8,416 nucleotides of DNA from positions 1 through 8,416 of the forward strand of contig CABRHR010000092.1 in NCBI GenBank assembly GCA_902470835.1. Reading direction: 5' to 3'. Below, one piece after another: positions 1 to 5,828 of the stretch. The position numbers and the translations under genes are program-made. Below the pieces are notes generated by a model that was given only the letters and a program-made list of their open reading frames with translations, did no database searches and was not told the DNA's origin. This DNA comes from an uncultured Collinsella sp. (GTDB lineage: Bacteria; Actinomycetota; Coriobacteriia; Coriobacteriales; Coriobacteriaceae). Every line of letters begins with the position of its first letter. The first letter of the stretch is position 1.

Positions 1-501
1 TCCCAGCCAAACTCCTCGCAGCACTTGGGAGCCAGGTCCTCGAGCATGACCTCGGCACGACCCTCGTGCTCAACGGCGACATAGGCAGCGCCGGGCTTAA
101 GGGAAACGGCCTGGTCGGAGGGGATGGTCCACGGCGTGGTCGTCCAGATGATAAAGTCGACCGGGCCGTCGAAGCTCTCGAGGCCGGCGGGCTTGGAGGT
201 CATCTCAAAGCGAACGAAGATGGAGGGGCTCGTCTCGTCGGAGTACTCGATCTCGGCCTCGGCCAGCGCAGTATGGCAGTGCTTGCACCAGTGGACGGGC
301 TTGTGACCGCGATAGATCATGCCCTTATCGAACATGGCCTTGAAGACCTCGATGTCGGCGGCGTCATGCTGGTGATAGAGCGTCAGATAGGGGTTGTCCC
401 AGTCGCCGAGCACGCCCAGACGACGGAAGCCGGCCTTCTGCAGCTCGATGTTCTCGACAGCGAACTCGTTGCAGAGCTCACGAATCTTGGCCGTGGGGGT
501 C
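1..501. repeat. Direct tandem repeat, copy 1 (499-bp period) of an ileS internal segment
   Basis: This segment is repeated at a constant offset of 499 bases, and I saw no mismatch by eye across the whole length. Identity runs from the first base of the window through the trinucleotide gtc ending at 501. After that the sequence continues as the start of copy 2, whereas copy 2 continues into tggttg. On the minus strand it re-encodes part of IleRS (about residues 118-285), but in a frame shifted by one base relative to the upstream ileS codons and without its own start. It is therefore not expressed as IleRS in this arrangement. The window begins exactly at the repeat unit boundary, which suggests a contig end. 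Confidence 0.95.
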
Positions 502-1353
502 CCAGCCAAACTCCTCGCAGCACTTGGGAGCCAGGTCCTCGAGCATGACCTCGGCACGACCCTCGTGCTCAACGGCGACATAGGCAGCGCCGGGCTTAAG
601 GGAAACGGCCTGGTCGGAGGGGATGGTCCACGGCGTGGTCGTCCAGATGATAAAGTCGACCGGGCCGTCGAAGCTCTCGAGGCCGGCGGGCTTGGAGGTC
701 ATCTCAAAGCGAACGAAGATGGAGGGGCTCGTCTCGTCGGAGTACTCGATCTCGGCCTCGGCCAGCGCAGTATGGCAGTGCTTGCACCAGTGGACGGGCT
801 TGTGACCGCGATAGATCATGCCCTTATCGAACATGGCCTTGAAGACCTCGATGTCGGCGGCGTCATGCTGGTGATAGAGCGTCAGATAGGGGTTGTCCCA
901 GTCGCCGAGCACGCCCAGACGACGGAAGCCGGCCTTCTGCAGCTCGATGTTCTCGACAGCGAACTCGTTGCAGAGCTCACGAATCTTGGCCGTGGGGGTC
1001 TGGTTGAACTTCTCGGTGCCGAGCTTCTCCTCGACCTTGTGCTCGATCGGTTGGCCGTGGCAGTCCCAACCGGGGACATAGGGAACCTCATAGCCCTGCA
1101 TCATCCAGTAGCGGTTGATCATGTCCTTGGAGATCTTGTTCATGGCGTGGCCGATGTGGATCGGGCCGTTGGCGTACGGAGGGCCGTCGTGCAGCACGAA
1201 CTTCTTGTGACCCTCGTTCTTCTTCAGAACCTGCTCGTAGACCTTGTTGTCCTGCCAGTCCTTGAGTCGCTTGGGCTCGGACTTGGAAAGACCGGCACGC
1301 ATGGGAAAACCGGTCTTGGGCAGATTCATCGTCTGCTTGTACTCGTTTGCCAC
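478..1353 (-). CDS. ileS: Isoleucine--tRNA ligase, N-terminal part; frame broken by tandem duplication
   Basis: IleRS is the class I synthetase that charges tRNA-Ile in the cytoplasm. It starts at GTG (1353-1351), with GAAAGGGG four bases upstream. Visible features in order are the N-terminal ANGPIHIGHA (61-70) carrying the HIGH catalytic motif; PGWDCHGQPIE (94-104) of the Rossmann fold; the CKHCHTALAEAEIEY entry to the CP1 editing insertion (190-204); and the Thr-rich editing motif WTTTPWTIPSDQAV (237-250). A full IleRS is roughly 900 residues or more with a KMSKS motif. Only residues 1-285 are authentic here. The next six codons (PHGQDS, then stop TGA at 478-480) come from the wrong frame of repeat copy 1. 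IleRS is normally essential, so either the duplication is an assembly or contig-end artefact, or another synthetase exists elsewhere. The family call is very secure. It is controlled by the T-box leader upstream. Confidence 0.93.
   Translation of the reverse strand: MANEYKQTMNLPKTGFPMRAGLSKSEPKRLKDWQDNKVYEQVLKKNEGHKKFVLHDGPPYANGPIHIGHAMNKISKDMINRYWMMQGYEVPYVPGWDCHGQPIEHKVEEKLGTEKFNQTPTAKIRELCNEFAVENIELQKAGFRRLGVLGDWDNPYLTLYHQHDAADIEVFKAMFDKGMIYRGHKPVHWCKHCHTALAEAEIEYSDETSPSIFVRFEMTSKPAGLESFDGPVDFIIWTTTPWTIPSDQAVSLKPGAAYVAVEHEGRAEVMLEDLAPKCCEEFGWDPHGQDS
500..1000. repeat. Direct tandem repeat, copy 2 (in-frame part of ileS)
   Basis: This is the second copy of the 499-bp tandem unit. It is continuous and in frame with the 5' part of ileS, covering IleRS residues from about 118 (T of the QTPTAKI stretch) to D285. 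The junction with copy 1 falls at 499-501. The two ends share only two to three bases (the tc/gtc step), so any real duplication would have used almost no homology. Confidence 0.95.
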
Positions 1354-1394
1354 GGTACCCCTTTCATGTCATGGGCGCACACGCCCGTTGGGCA

Positions 1395-1690
1395 CCAAAA
1401 AAGCGCCCGTCCCTACAAGCTGGGACGAAGCGCCACAAAACGAGCTGTACGCCCGCAAAAGCTCTTCGTTTAACCACCCAGCTTAGATGCCCTCGCCCGC
1501 GTATTCGCGCGCTCGCATCCGTTACTCGGCTGGCCTGTATCGACGACCATCTCGGCGATATCTACTAAGACATGCCTGCGCGGCACGTCCGTTGGGACCG
1601 CAGCTCCGGGGTGATATTCATCGGTCGCATGCACGGGTTCTCAGCGCTCCCCGCTCTCTGTGGCATGCGGACGGCCGACTACTCGTCCCC
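1395..1690 (-). ncRNA. T-box riboswitch leader of ileS (Ile, transcriptional)
   Basis: The leader senses uncharged tRNA-Ile and controls ileS read-through. Read on the minus strand, Stem I is closed by CGTCCG (1673-1668) with CGGACG (1591-1586). It carries the distal AGAGAGC element (1659-1653) and GCTGAGAACC (1645-1636), then the specifier region GAATATCACC with AUC at 1615-1613, an Ile codon. A Stem III-like hairpin is closed by GATGC (1519-1515) and GCATC (1490-1486). The T-box follows: AAGCTGGG (1484-1477), bulge TGGTTAA (1476-1470) whose UGGU can pair with the tRNA ACCA end, then ACGAAG (1469-1464). Both arms pair perfectly with CTTCGTCCCAGCTT (1430-1417), forming the antiterminator. That 3' arm also supplies the terminator's 5' stem, giving a classic exclusive switch. 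The 5' end is approximate. Confidence 0.92.
1397..1433 (-). terminator. Intrinsic terminator of the ileS T-box leader
   Basis: On the minus strand, GCGC-TTC-GTCCC (1433-1422) pairs with GGGAC-GG-GCGC (1413-1403) around an eight-base loop, followed directly by six T (1402-1397). The 5' arm overlaps the antiterminator pairing segment, so the two structures exclude each other. The ileS ribosome binding site lies about 30 bases further downstream, consistent with control of transcription rather than translation. Confidence 0.9.
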
Positions 1691-1706
1691 ATCAACGCTT
1701 ATGCGG

Positions 1707-1735
1707 AGTATGCTAGCACGTTCCGCGCCAGCGAA
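1707..1735 (-). promoter_or_regulatory. Possible ileS promoter
   Basis: On the minus strand, TTCGCT (1735-1730) is separated by 17 bases from CATACT (1712-1707). The first matches TTGACA at three positions and the second matches TATAAT at four. A start near 1700 would place the whole T-box Stem I in the transcript. An overlapping alternative -10 is TAGCAT (1715-1710). This is weak and rests on position as much as on sequence. Confidence 0.3.
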
Positions 1736-1826
1736 AAACCCTCAACACTGGTTTTATACGTTCGAAATTTCTTGCGGCCGTGGACCTTCTCCTGGAGCAA
1801 AATACCTGTAAGCACTTTATCGAACG

Positions 1827-1834
1827 AAAGAAGG
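1827..1834 (+). promoter_or_regulatory. Ribosome binding site fixing the start of the gldA-like gene
   Basis: AAAGAAGG lies five bases before ATG at 1840. An in-frame ATG exists 60 bases upstream (1780), but its 20 extra residues (with EQNTCKHFIERKK) do not look like the family N-terminus and run through this site. The start at 1840 is therefore preferred. I found no convincing -35/-10 pair for this gene in 1740-1825. An inverted repeat CGTTCGA (1759-1765) / TCGAACG (1820-1826) flanks this leader and could be an operator, but it is short. Confidence 0.75.
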
Positions 1835-1839
1835 TTGCT

Positions 1840-2928
1840 ATGCGCACGATCGGAATGAGCGACTACACCGTTGGCGAGGATTGTTTTACCGAGCTGCCCG
1901 CCGCACTGGCAGAGTACGGAGCGACCAAGGTCGCCATCATTGGCGGCAAGCGAGCCCTGGCTGCAGCGCTGCCGGGCATCGAGGCGGCTCTTAAAGGTAC
2001 CGATGTCGAGGTTCTGGAGACGCGCGTCTATGGCACCAACAGCACGCGTGCCAATATCGCCAAAGTCGTGAACTCCCCTGCCTGCCAGGAAGCCGACGTG
2101 CTCATCGCATGCGGCGGCGGCAAGGCGCTCGACACCGTGAAGACCGCAGCCATCGAGCTCAAGAAGATCGTCTTCACCGTCCCGACGATCTGTTCTAACT
2201 GCTCCGCCGCGACCGCCATTGCCGTCGTGTACAACGACGACGGCTCGCTCGAGGGCTATTCGTACCCCAACCGACCGGCGCACATCTTCATCAACCCCAA
2301 GATCATCGCCGAAGCTCCGGCGGAGTACTTCTGGGCCGGCGTGGGCGATGCCCTGTCCAAGCAGCCCGAGGTCGAGTACGCCACGAGCGCCGGCAACTTG
2401 GAGCACACGGCAGGCCTTGGCCTGGCACTCGCCCACACCTGCTCCGAGCCGCTGTTTACCTACGGCGTTCAGGGTCTTGAGGACGTGCGCCAGAACCTGT
2501 CAAGCGAGGCCGTCAAACAAATCGCGCTCGACATCGTGGTCAACACGGGCTACGTCTCCAACCTGACCAACCAGAACGATTACTACTACAACTCGAGCGT
2601 GGCGCACGCATTCTACAACGCCACCTGCAGCATTCCGCGTGAGGGCACCTACCTGCACGGCGAGGTCGTGAGCCTGGGCGTGCTCGTGCTGTTTGCCTAT
2701 ACGGGAGACACCGAGAACCTTGAGCGCTACGCCGCCTTTAACAAGCAGATGGGGCTGCCCGTGACGCTTGAGCAGGTCGGCCTTACCGAGGCCGACATCC
2801 CGGCGCTGTGTGAGTATGCCCGCGCCACCAACGAGTGGAAGCAGGGTAACCCGGAGCCCTTCACCGACGAGAAGTTCGCCGCCGCCATCAAGGCCGCCAA
2901 CGCCTACGGCCACTCTATCCTGGCCTAA
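1840..2928 (+). CDS. Glycerol dehydrogenase-like, metal-dependent alcohol dehydrogenase
   Basis: A 362-residue member of the GldA branch of the iron-containing alcohol dehydrogenase superfamily, which oxidises or reduces small polyols and ketones with NAD(H) in the cytoplasm. Its length is normal for the family. The N-terminal dinucleotide domain carries KVAIIGGKRAL (30-40) and the GGGKALDT motif (92-99). The metal ligands expected for GldA are present in the helical C-terminal domain: D170 in WAGVGDALSK, H256 in SVAHAFYNA and H273 in GTYLHGEVVSLG. In GldA enzymes the strand after PTI usually reads STDAP and its Asp contacts glycerol. Here the equivalent stretch is PTICSNCSAAT (115-125), with Cys121 at that Asp, and GDALSKQPE replaces the common GDALATWFE. 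The substrate is therefore uncertain and glycerol should not be assumed. The gene is divergent from ileS, monocistronic, and ends at a strong hairpin terminator. Confidence 0.88.
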   Translation: MRTIGMSDYTVGEDCFTELPAALAEYGATKVAIIGGKRALAAALPGIEAALKGTDVEVLETRVYGTNSTRANIAKVVNSPACQEADVLIACGGGKALDTVKTAAIELKKIVFTVPTICSNCSAATAIAVVYNDDGSLEGYSYPNRPAHIFINPKIIAEAPAEYFWAGVGDALSKQPEVEYATSAGNLEHTAGLGLALAHTCSEPLFTYGVQGLEDVRQNLSSEAVKQIALDIVVNTGYVSNLTNQNDYYYNSSVAHAFYNATCSIPREGTYLHGEVVSLGVLVLFAYTGDTENLERYAAFNKQMGLPVTLEQVGLTEADIPALCEYARATNEWKQGNPEPFTDEKFAAAIKAANAYGHSILA

Positions 2929-2934
2929 CCGACC

Positions 2935-2976
2935 AAAACCGCCACAAAGGGGACAGTACCTTTGTGGCGGTTTTTT
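2935..2976. terminator. Bidirectional intrinsic terminator between convergent genes
   Basis: An uninterrupted 12-base stem, with ACCGCCACAAAGG on the left (2938-2950) and CCTTTGTGGCGGT on the right (2959-2971), encloses the loop ggacagta. On the plus strand it is followed by a run of T (to 2976) and terminates the dehydrogenase gene. On the minus strand the left flank AAAACC gives GGTTTT after the stem, so it can also stop the DUF523 gene, whose stop codon (2977-2975) lies inside the T tract. Confidence 0.9.
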
Positions 2977-3430
2977 ATTGCTGTAACATGCTCGAGTCGA
3001 ATTCGCTTGCCGGGATCACGCGGTAGCCGTGGCGCAGGAGCAGGTCAACGAAGACACCGTTACCCGTTGTGAGCGTGCCGCTGAAGGATCCGTCGTAGAT
3101 ATGGCCCACGCCACACGACGGACTGCGATCCTGCAAGACGCACGCAGTAATCTCGGACGGGCCGCCCGCTTGCTCGCACATATCGAGCGCACGTTGAGCG
3201 CCTAGACGAAACTCGCGATCGACTGAGGTACCCTCGCAGGTACGGACCTCGCCATTCACAATCTCGGACGGCTTGCGCGGCGTGGGCAGGCCGCCAAAGA
3301 CCTCGGGGCACACCAACAAGACCTCAGTCCCCGTGCGTTCGCAGGCCTCGACCAACGCGCGATGATAGTTGTCGAGCCCGTTATACTTGCAGCTCTCGCC
3401 CATCAAGCAGGCGCTCACCACGATCTTCAT
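2975..3430 (-). CDS. DUF523 family protein (YbbK-like)
   Basis: A small cytoplasmic protein of 151 residues, matching the DUF523 family; the molecular function is not established. The sequence shows the conserved Cys pattern of the family: SACLMGESCKYNG (6-18, Cys8 and Cys14), CPEVFGGLPTPR (41-52) and RSPSCG (102-107, Cys106). The cysteines suggest metal or cluster binding, but this is inference. The ATG at 3430 was chosen because GAGAGGG lies six bases upstream. Earlier in-frame ATGs at 3445 and 3436 have no such site in position. The gene sits just downstream of the ftsH terminator and ends within the bidirectional terminator, so it is either a one-gene unit with a promoter buried in the upstream hairpin or is fed by read-through from ftsH. 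Confidence 0.88.
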   Translation of the reverse strand: MKIVVSACLMGESCKYNGLDNYHRALVEACERTGTEVLLVCPEVFGGLPTPRKPSEIVNGEVRTCEGTSVDREFRLGAQRALDMCEQAGGPSEITACVLQDRSPSCGVGHIYDGSFSGTLTTGNGVFVDLLLRHGYRVIPASEFDSSMLQQ

Positions 3431-3446
3431 TTCCATCCCTCTCAAG

Positions 3447-3485
3447 CAAAACGCCCCATTTGAGAAAGCTGCTCAAATGGGGCGT
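3447..3485 (-). terminator. ftsH terminator
   Basis: A perfect inverted repeat, ACGCCCCATTTGAG (3451-3464) with CTCAAATGGGGCGT (3472-3485), has a seven-base loop. On the minus strand the stem ends in GGGGCGTTTT, giving a short T run of four. It lies 26 bases past the ftsH stop and directly before the DUF523 ribosome binding site, so it may act as a partial terminator. Confidence 0.85.
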
Positions 3486-3511
3486 CGGCGTTTACTGGCT
3501 CGACCGCGGCT

Positions 3512-5419
3512 TTACTGTTGCTTGGGCATCAGCGGATTCTCGCGCGTGAGGAGGTTCATGAACTCCTCACCCGTGATGGTCTCCTTCTTGTACAGATAAC
3601 GAGCCAGCTCATGGAGCTTGAACTTGTTCTCCTTGAGGATCTGCAGGGCGCGATCGTGCGCATCCTCAATCAGCTTAGCGACAATCGCGTCCACACGCTC
3701 GGCCGTACCAGGGGCGCAGGTGAGCGACGTGTCCTGATTGAGATACGCGTTCTGCACGGTACCGAGCGCCATCATGCCAAACTCGTCGGACATACCAAAG
3801 CGCGTCACCATGTTGCGGGCGAGCTTGGTGGCCTGTTCGATATCGTTGGCGGCACCGGTCGTCATCTCGCCAAAGATGAGTTCCTCGGCCGCACGGCCGC
3901 CGCAGTAGACGGCAAGCTTGTCCAAGACCTCCTGGCGTGTCGTCAGGAAGCGCTCGTCCTCCTCGACCTGCATGGTATAGCCAAGAGCACCGCTCGTGCG
4001 CGGCACGATGGTGATCTTGGTAACCGGCGCGGAACCCTTTTGGCGGGCAGCGACGATGGCATGACCGATCTCGTGGTAGGAAACGACCTGCTTCTCATGG
4101 TCGGAAAGCACCGTGGACTTACGCTGTTGGCCGGCAATGACGACCTCCACCGACTCCTCGAAGTCATCCTGGGTTGCACGCTTGCGACCCTCGCGAACGG
4201 CGCGCAGGGCGCCCTCGTTGATGATATTGGCCAGGTCGGCGCCCGAGGCACCGGGCGTGGCGCGGGCAATCGCGGTCAGATCGATCGGCGGCTCGGTCTT
4301 CACACTCTTGGCGTGAAGCTCGAGGATGTTCTTACGACCGGTCAGATCGGGCAACTCGACGGGAATGCGGCGGTCAAAACGACCGGGGCGCAGCAGCGCC
4401 GGATCGAGACTGTCGGGGCGGTTGGTTGCGGCAAGGACAACGATACCCTTGTGGTTATCGAAGCCATCCATCTCGGTCAGCAACTGATTGAGCGTCTGCT
4501 CGCGCTCGTCGTTGCCGCTAAAGCCGCCGCCATCACGCTTCTTACCGATGGTATCGATCTCATCGATAAAGACGATACACGGGGCCTTTTCCTTGGCCTG
4601 CTTAAACAGGTCACGAACCTTTGCAGCGCCGCGACCAACAAACATCTCAACGAACTCAGAGCCCGAAATACTAAAGAACGGAACACCGGCCTCGCCGGCA
4701 ACAGCCTTGGCAAGCAGGGTCTTACCGGTACCCGGAGGGCCAACAAGGAGAGCACCGCGCGGCAGCTTGGCGCCGATCTCCTCGTAGCGCTGCGGCTTCT
4801 CCAGAAAGTCGACGACCTCCTTGAGAGACTCCTTGGCCTCTTCCTGGCCGGCGACGTCCTTAAAGGTCACGCCCACGTCCTTGGAGGCGATCACGCGCGC
4901 GCCGGACTTACCCAGTCCGCCGCCGCCAAAACCGCCGCCGCCAAAGTTCATCGACGGGCCGTCATCACCCATGGCCTTCTTCATGCGGCGGTTGAGCCAC
5001 CAGCCGATCAGGAAGAAAATCGCCATGGGAAGGATGAGCGTAAGCAGGTAGTAGGTCATCAAACCCGAGTTTTTATCGGGAACGACCGACTCCAGCGAAG
5101 CGCCAGACTCAAGCACGCGATCGGTAAAGCCCGCATCGTTCGGCACACCGGTCGTCTTATAGGCGATGTTCTCGTCCTCGCCCTTCTTGGTGTAATAAAT
5201 CGAGTAATCGTCCGTGTTGTACTCGACCTTGTCGACACTCTTCTTATCGAGCGCTTTGACAAACGTCGAGTAATCGGTCTTCGTAATCTGCTGCGTGTGA
5301 CCGATGTTAGGGAACAGAACGGTCGAGAGCACGAGGTAGACGACGAAGGCGATGAGCACGTAGAGAATCATATTCCGTCTACGTTTGTTGTCATCCATCT
5401 CCATCTGCTTGAACTCCAT
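3512..5419 (-). CDS. ftsH: ATP-dependent zinc metalloprotease FtsH
   Basis: Membrane-anchored AAA+ protease that extracts and degrades misfolded membrane proteins and short-lived regulators; it works as a hexamer. The 635-residue length is typical. In order: first membrane segment about 17-36, extracytoplasmic domain about 37-121, second membrane segment about 122-141, a Gly-rich linker (159-170), Walker A GPPGTGKT (227-234), Walker B IVFIDEID (282-289), the second region of homology ATNRPDSLDPALLRPGRFDR (331-350), zinc motif HEIGH (449-453), and a third zinc ligand Asp526 in TGAANDIEQAT. The pore loop reads MFVGRGAAKVRD, where many FtsH have FVGVGAS or FVGMGA. The start is uncertain. ATG 5419 has no ribosome binding site, ATG 5404 has GGAG nine bases upstream (630 residues), and a third ATG lies at 5398. 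The gene is divergent from the adenosyltransferase relic. Confidence 0.97.
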   Translation of the reverse strand: MEFKQMEMDDNKRRRNMILYVLIAFVVYLVLSTVLFPNIGHTQQITKTDYSTFVKALDKKSVDKVEYNTDDYSIYYTKKGEDENIAYKTTGVPNDAGFTDRVLESGASLESVVPDKNSGLMTYYLLTLILPMAIFFLIGWWLNRRMKKAMGDDGPSMNFGGGGFGGGGLGKSGARVIASKDVGVTFKDVAGQEEAKESLKEVVDFLEKPQRYEEIGAKLPRGALLVGPPGTGKTLLAKAVAGEAGVPFFSISGSEFVEMFVGRGAAKVRDLFKQAKEKAPCIVFIDEIDTIGKKRDGGGFSGNDEREQTLNQLLTEMDGFDNHKGIVVLAATNRPDSLDPALLRPGRFDRRIPVELPDLTGRKNILELHAKSVKTEPPIDLTAIARATPGASGADLANIINEGALRAVREGRKRATQDDFEESVEVVIAGQQRKSTVLSDHEKQVVSYHEIGHAIVAARQKGSAPVTKITIVPRTSGALGYTMQVEEDERFLTTRQEVLDKLAVYCGGRAAEELIFGEMTTGAANDIEQATKLARNMVTRFGMSDEFGMMALGTVQNAYLNQDTSLTCAPGTAERVDAIVAKLIEDAHDRALQILKENKFKLHELARYLYKKETITGEEFMNLLTRENPLMPKQQ

Positions 5420-5425
5420 CTACTG

Positions 5426-5457
5426 GGGTTGATAATGGTTTCTAGAATACCCAACCC
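5426..5457. promoter_or_regulatory. Short inverted repeat in the ftsH upstream region
   Basis: GGGTTG (5426-5431) and CAACCC (5452-5457) form a six-base inverted repeat. It is centred near the palindrome TTCTAGAA (5440-5447), all immediately upstream of ftsH on the minus strand. It could be an operator or a leader hairpin. TATTCT on the minus strand within it is a candidate -10, but no good -35 was seen. The evidence is only symmetry and position. Confidence 0.25.
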
Positions 5458-5496
5458 GAGCGGTGATAAACCGACGCCGGGCACGAAAGGACAGAG

Positions 5497-5744
5497 ATGG
5501 CATCACTGTAAGTCGGCAAGGTTCAAATCTATACGGGAGACGGCAAGGGCAAGACGAAGGCTGCTTTGGGGCGCGAGAGGATGTCGAGGAACTGATTGCG
5601 ATAAAGCCCGCCACCACGGAGCTCGTGCTAACCGGCCGCGGGCTGCTGCCGCTGGCCGACCTCGCCGACCTGGTCACCGAAATGCGCCCCGTCAAACACT
5701 ACTTCGACGAAGGCCTCCTGGCCCGCCAAGGCATCGAATACTAA
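5497..5744 (+). pseudogene. Corrinoid adenosyltransferase (CobO/BtuR type) remnant
   Basis: The intact enzyme transfers adenosyl from ATP to cob(I)alamin-type corrinoids, in B12 coenzyme synthesis or salvage. A ribosome binding site AAAGGA precedes ATG 5497, but codon 5 is TAA (5509-5511). The same frame then gives VQIYTGDGKGKTKAALG (from 5521), the P-loop of this family. Within a few codons the frame ends (TGA), and homology resumes one frame over with VEELIAIKPATTELVLTGRG and the highly typical LVTEMRPVKH...GIEY ending in TAA at 5742-5744. About 110 central residues of a normal protein of roughly 170-200 are missing. A nonsense codon, a deletion and a frame change together indicate a dead gene. 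The P-loop also has KTK where KTT is usual. Downstream sits the long palindrome. Confidence 0.85.
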
Positions 5745-5745
5745 T

Positions 5746-5828
5746 TGATCCGAAGGGGACGGAGGAAAACGGATCATCGACATCACGACGGAGAGCAATG
5801 ATCCATTTTCTTCCGCCCCAAGGGATCA
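5746..5828. repeat. Long imperfect palindrome (paired REP-like arms)
   Basis: Arm 1 (5746-5776) and arm 2 (5799-5828) are near reverse complements, with about 25 of 31 positions matching and one gap, separated by 22 bases. Each arm itself begins with TGATCC and ends with GGATCA, so it is a nested palindrome. The core of arm 1 is AAGGGGACGGAGGAAAAC. It starts two bases after the adenosyltransferase relic's stop and ends at the base before the stop codon of the convergent MATE gene. No long T run follows on either strand, so it is not a standard intrinsic terminator. It may be a dispersed palindromic element or a transcript-end hairpin. Confidence 0.8.

Noticed and set aside
1..1000. CRISPR or satellite array
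   Set aside because: There are only two long coding-derived copies, with no short repeats or spacers.
394..1473. Long plus-strand open frame across the ileS duplication
   Set aside because: It is the complement of ileS, with repeated segments caused by the tandem duplication; the HIGH motif and ribosome binding site are on the minus strand.
1780..1839. Longer N-terminus of the dehydrogenase from the ATG at 1780
   Set aside because: The extra 20 residues do not resemble the family and include the ribosome binding site used by the ATG at 1840.
1699..2436. A 245-codon open frame on the minus strand across the dehydrogenase gene and its leader
   Set aside because: It lies antisense to a secure family member, shows no recognisable motif and would overlap the ileS promoter region.
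5746..5828. Simple intrinsic terminator for the convergent gene pair
   Set aside because: The hairpin is strong, but no T tract follows on either strand. It was kept as a palindromic repeat of unknown role.
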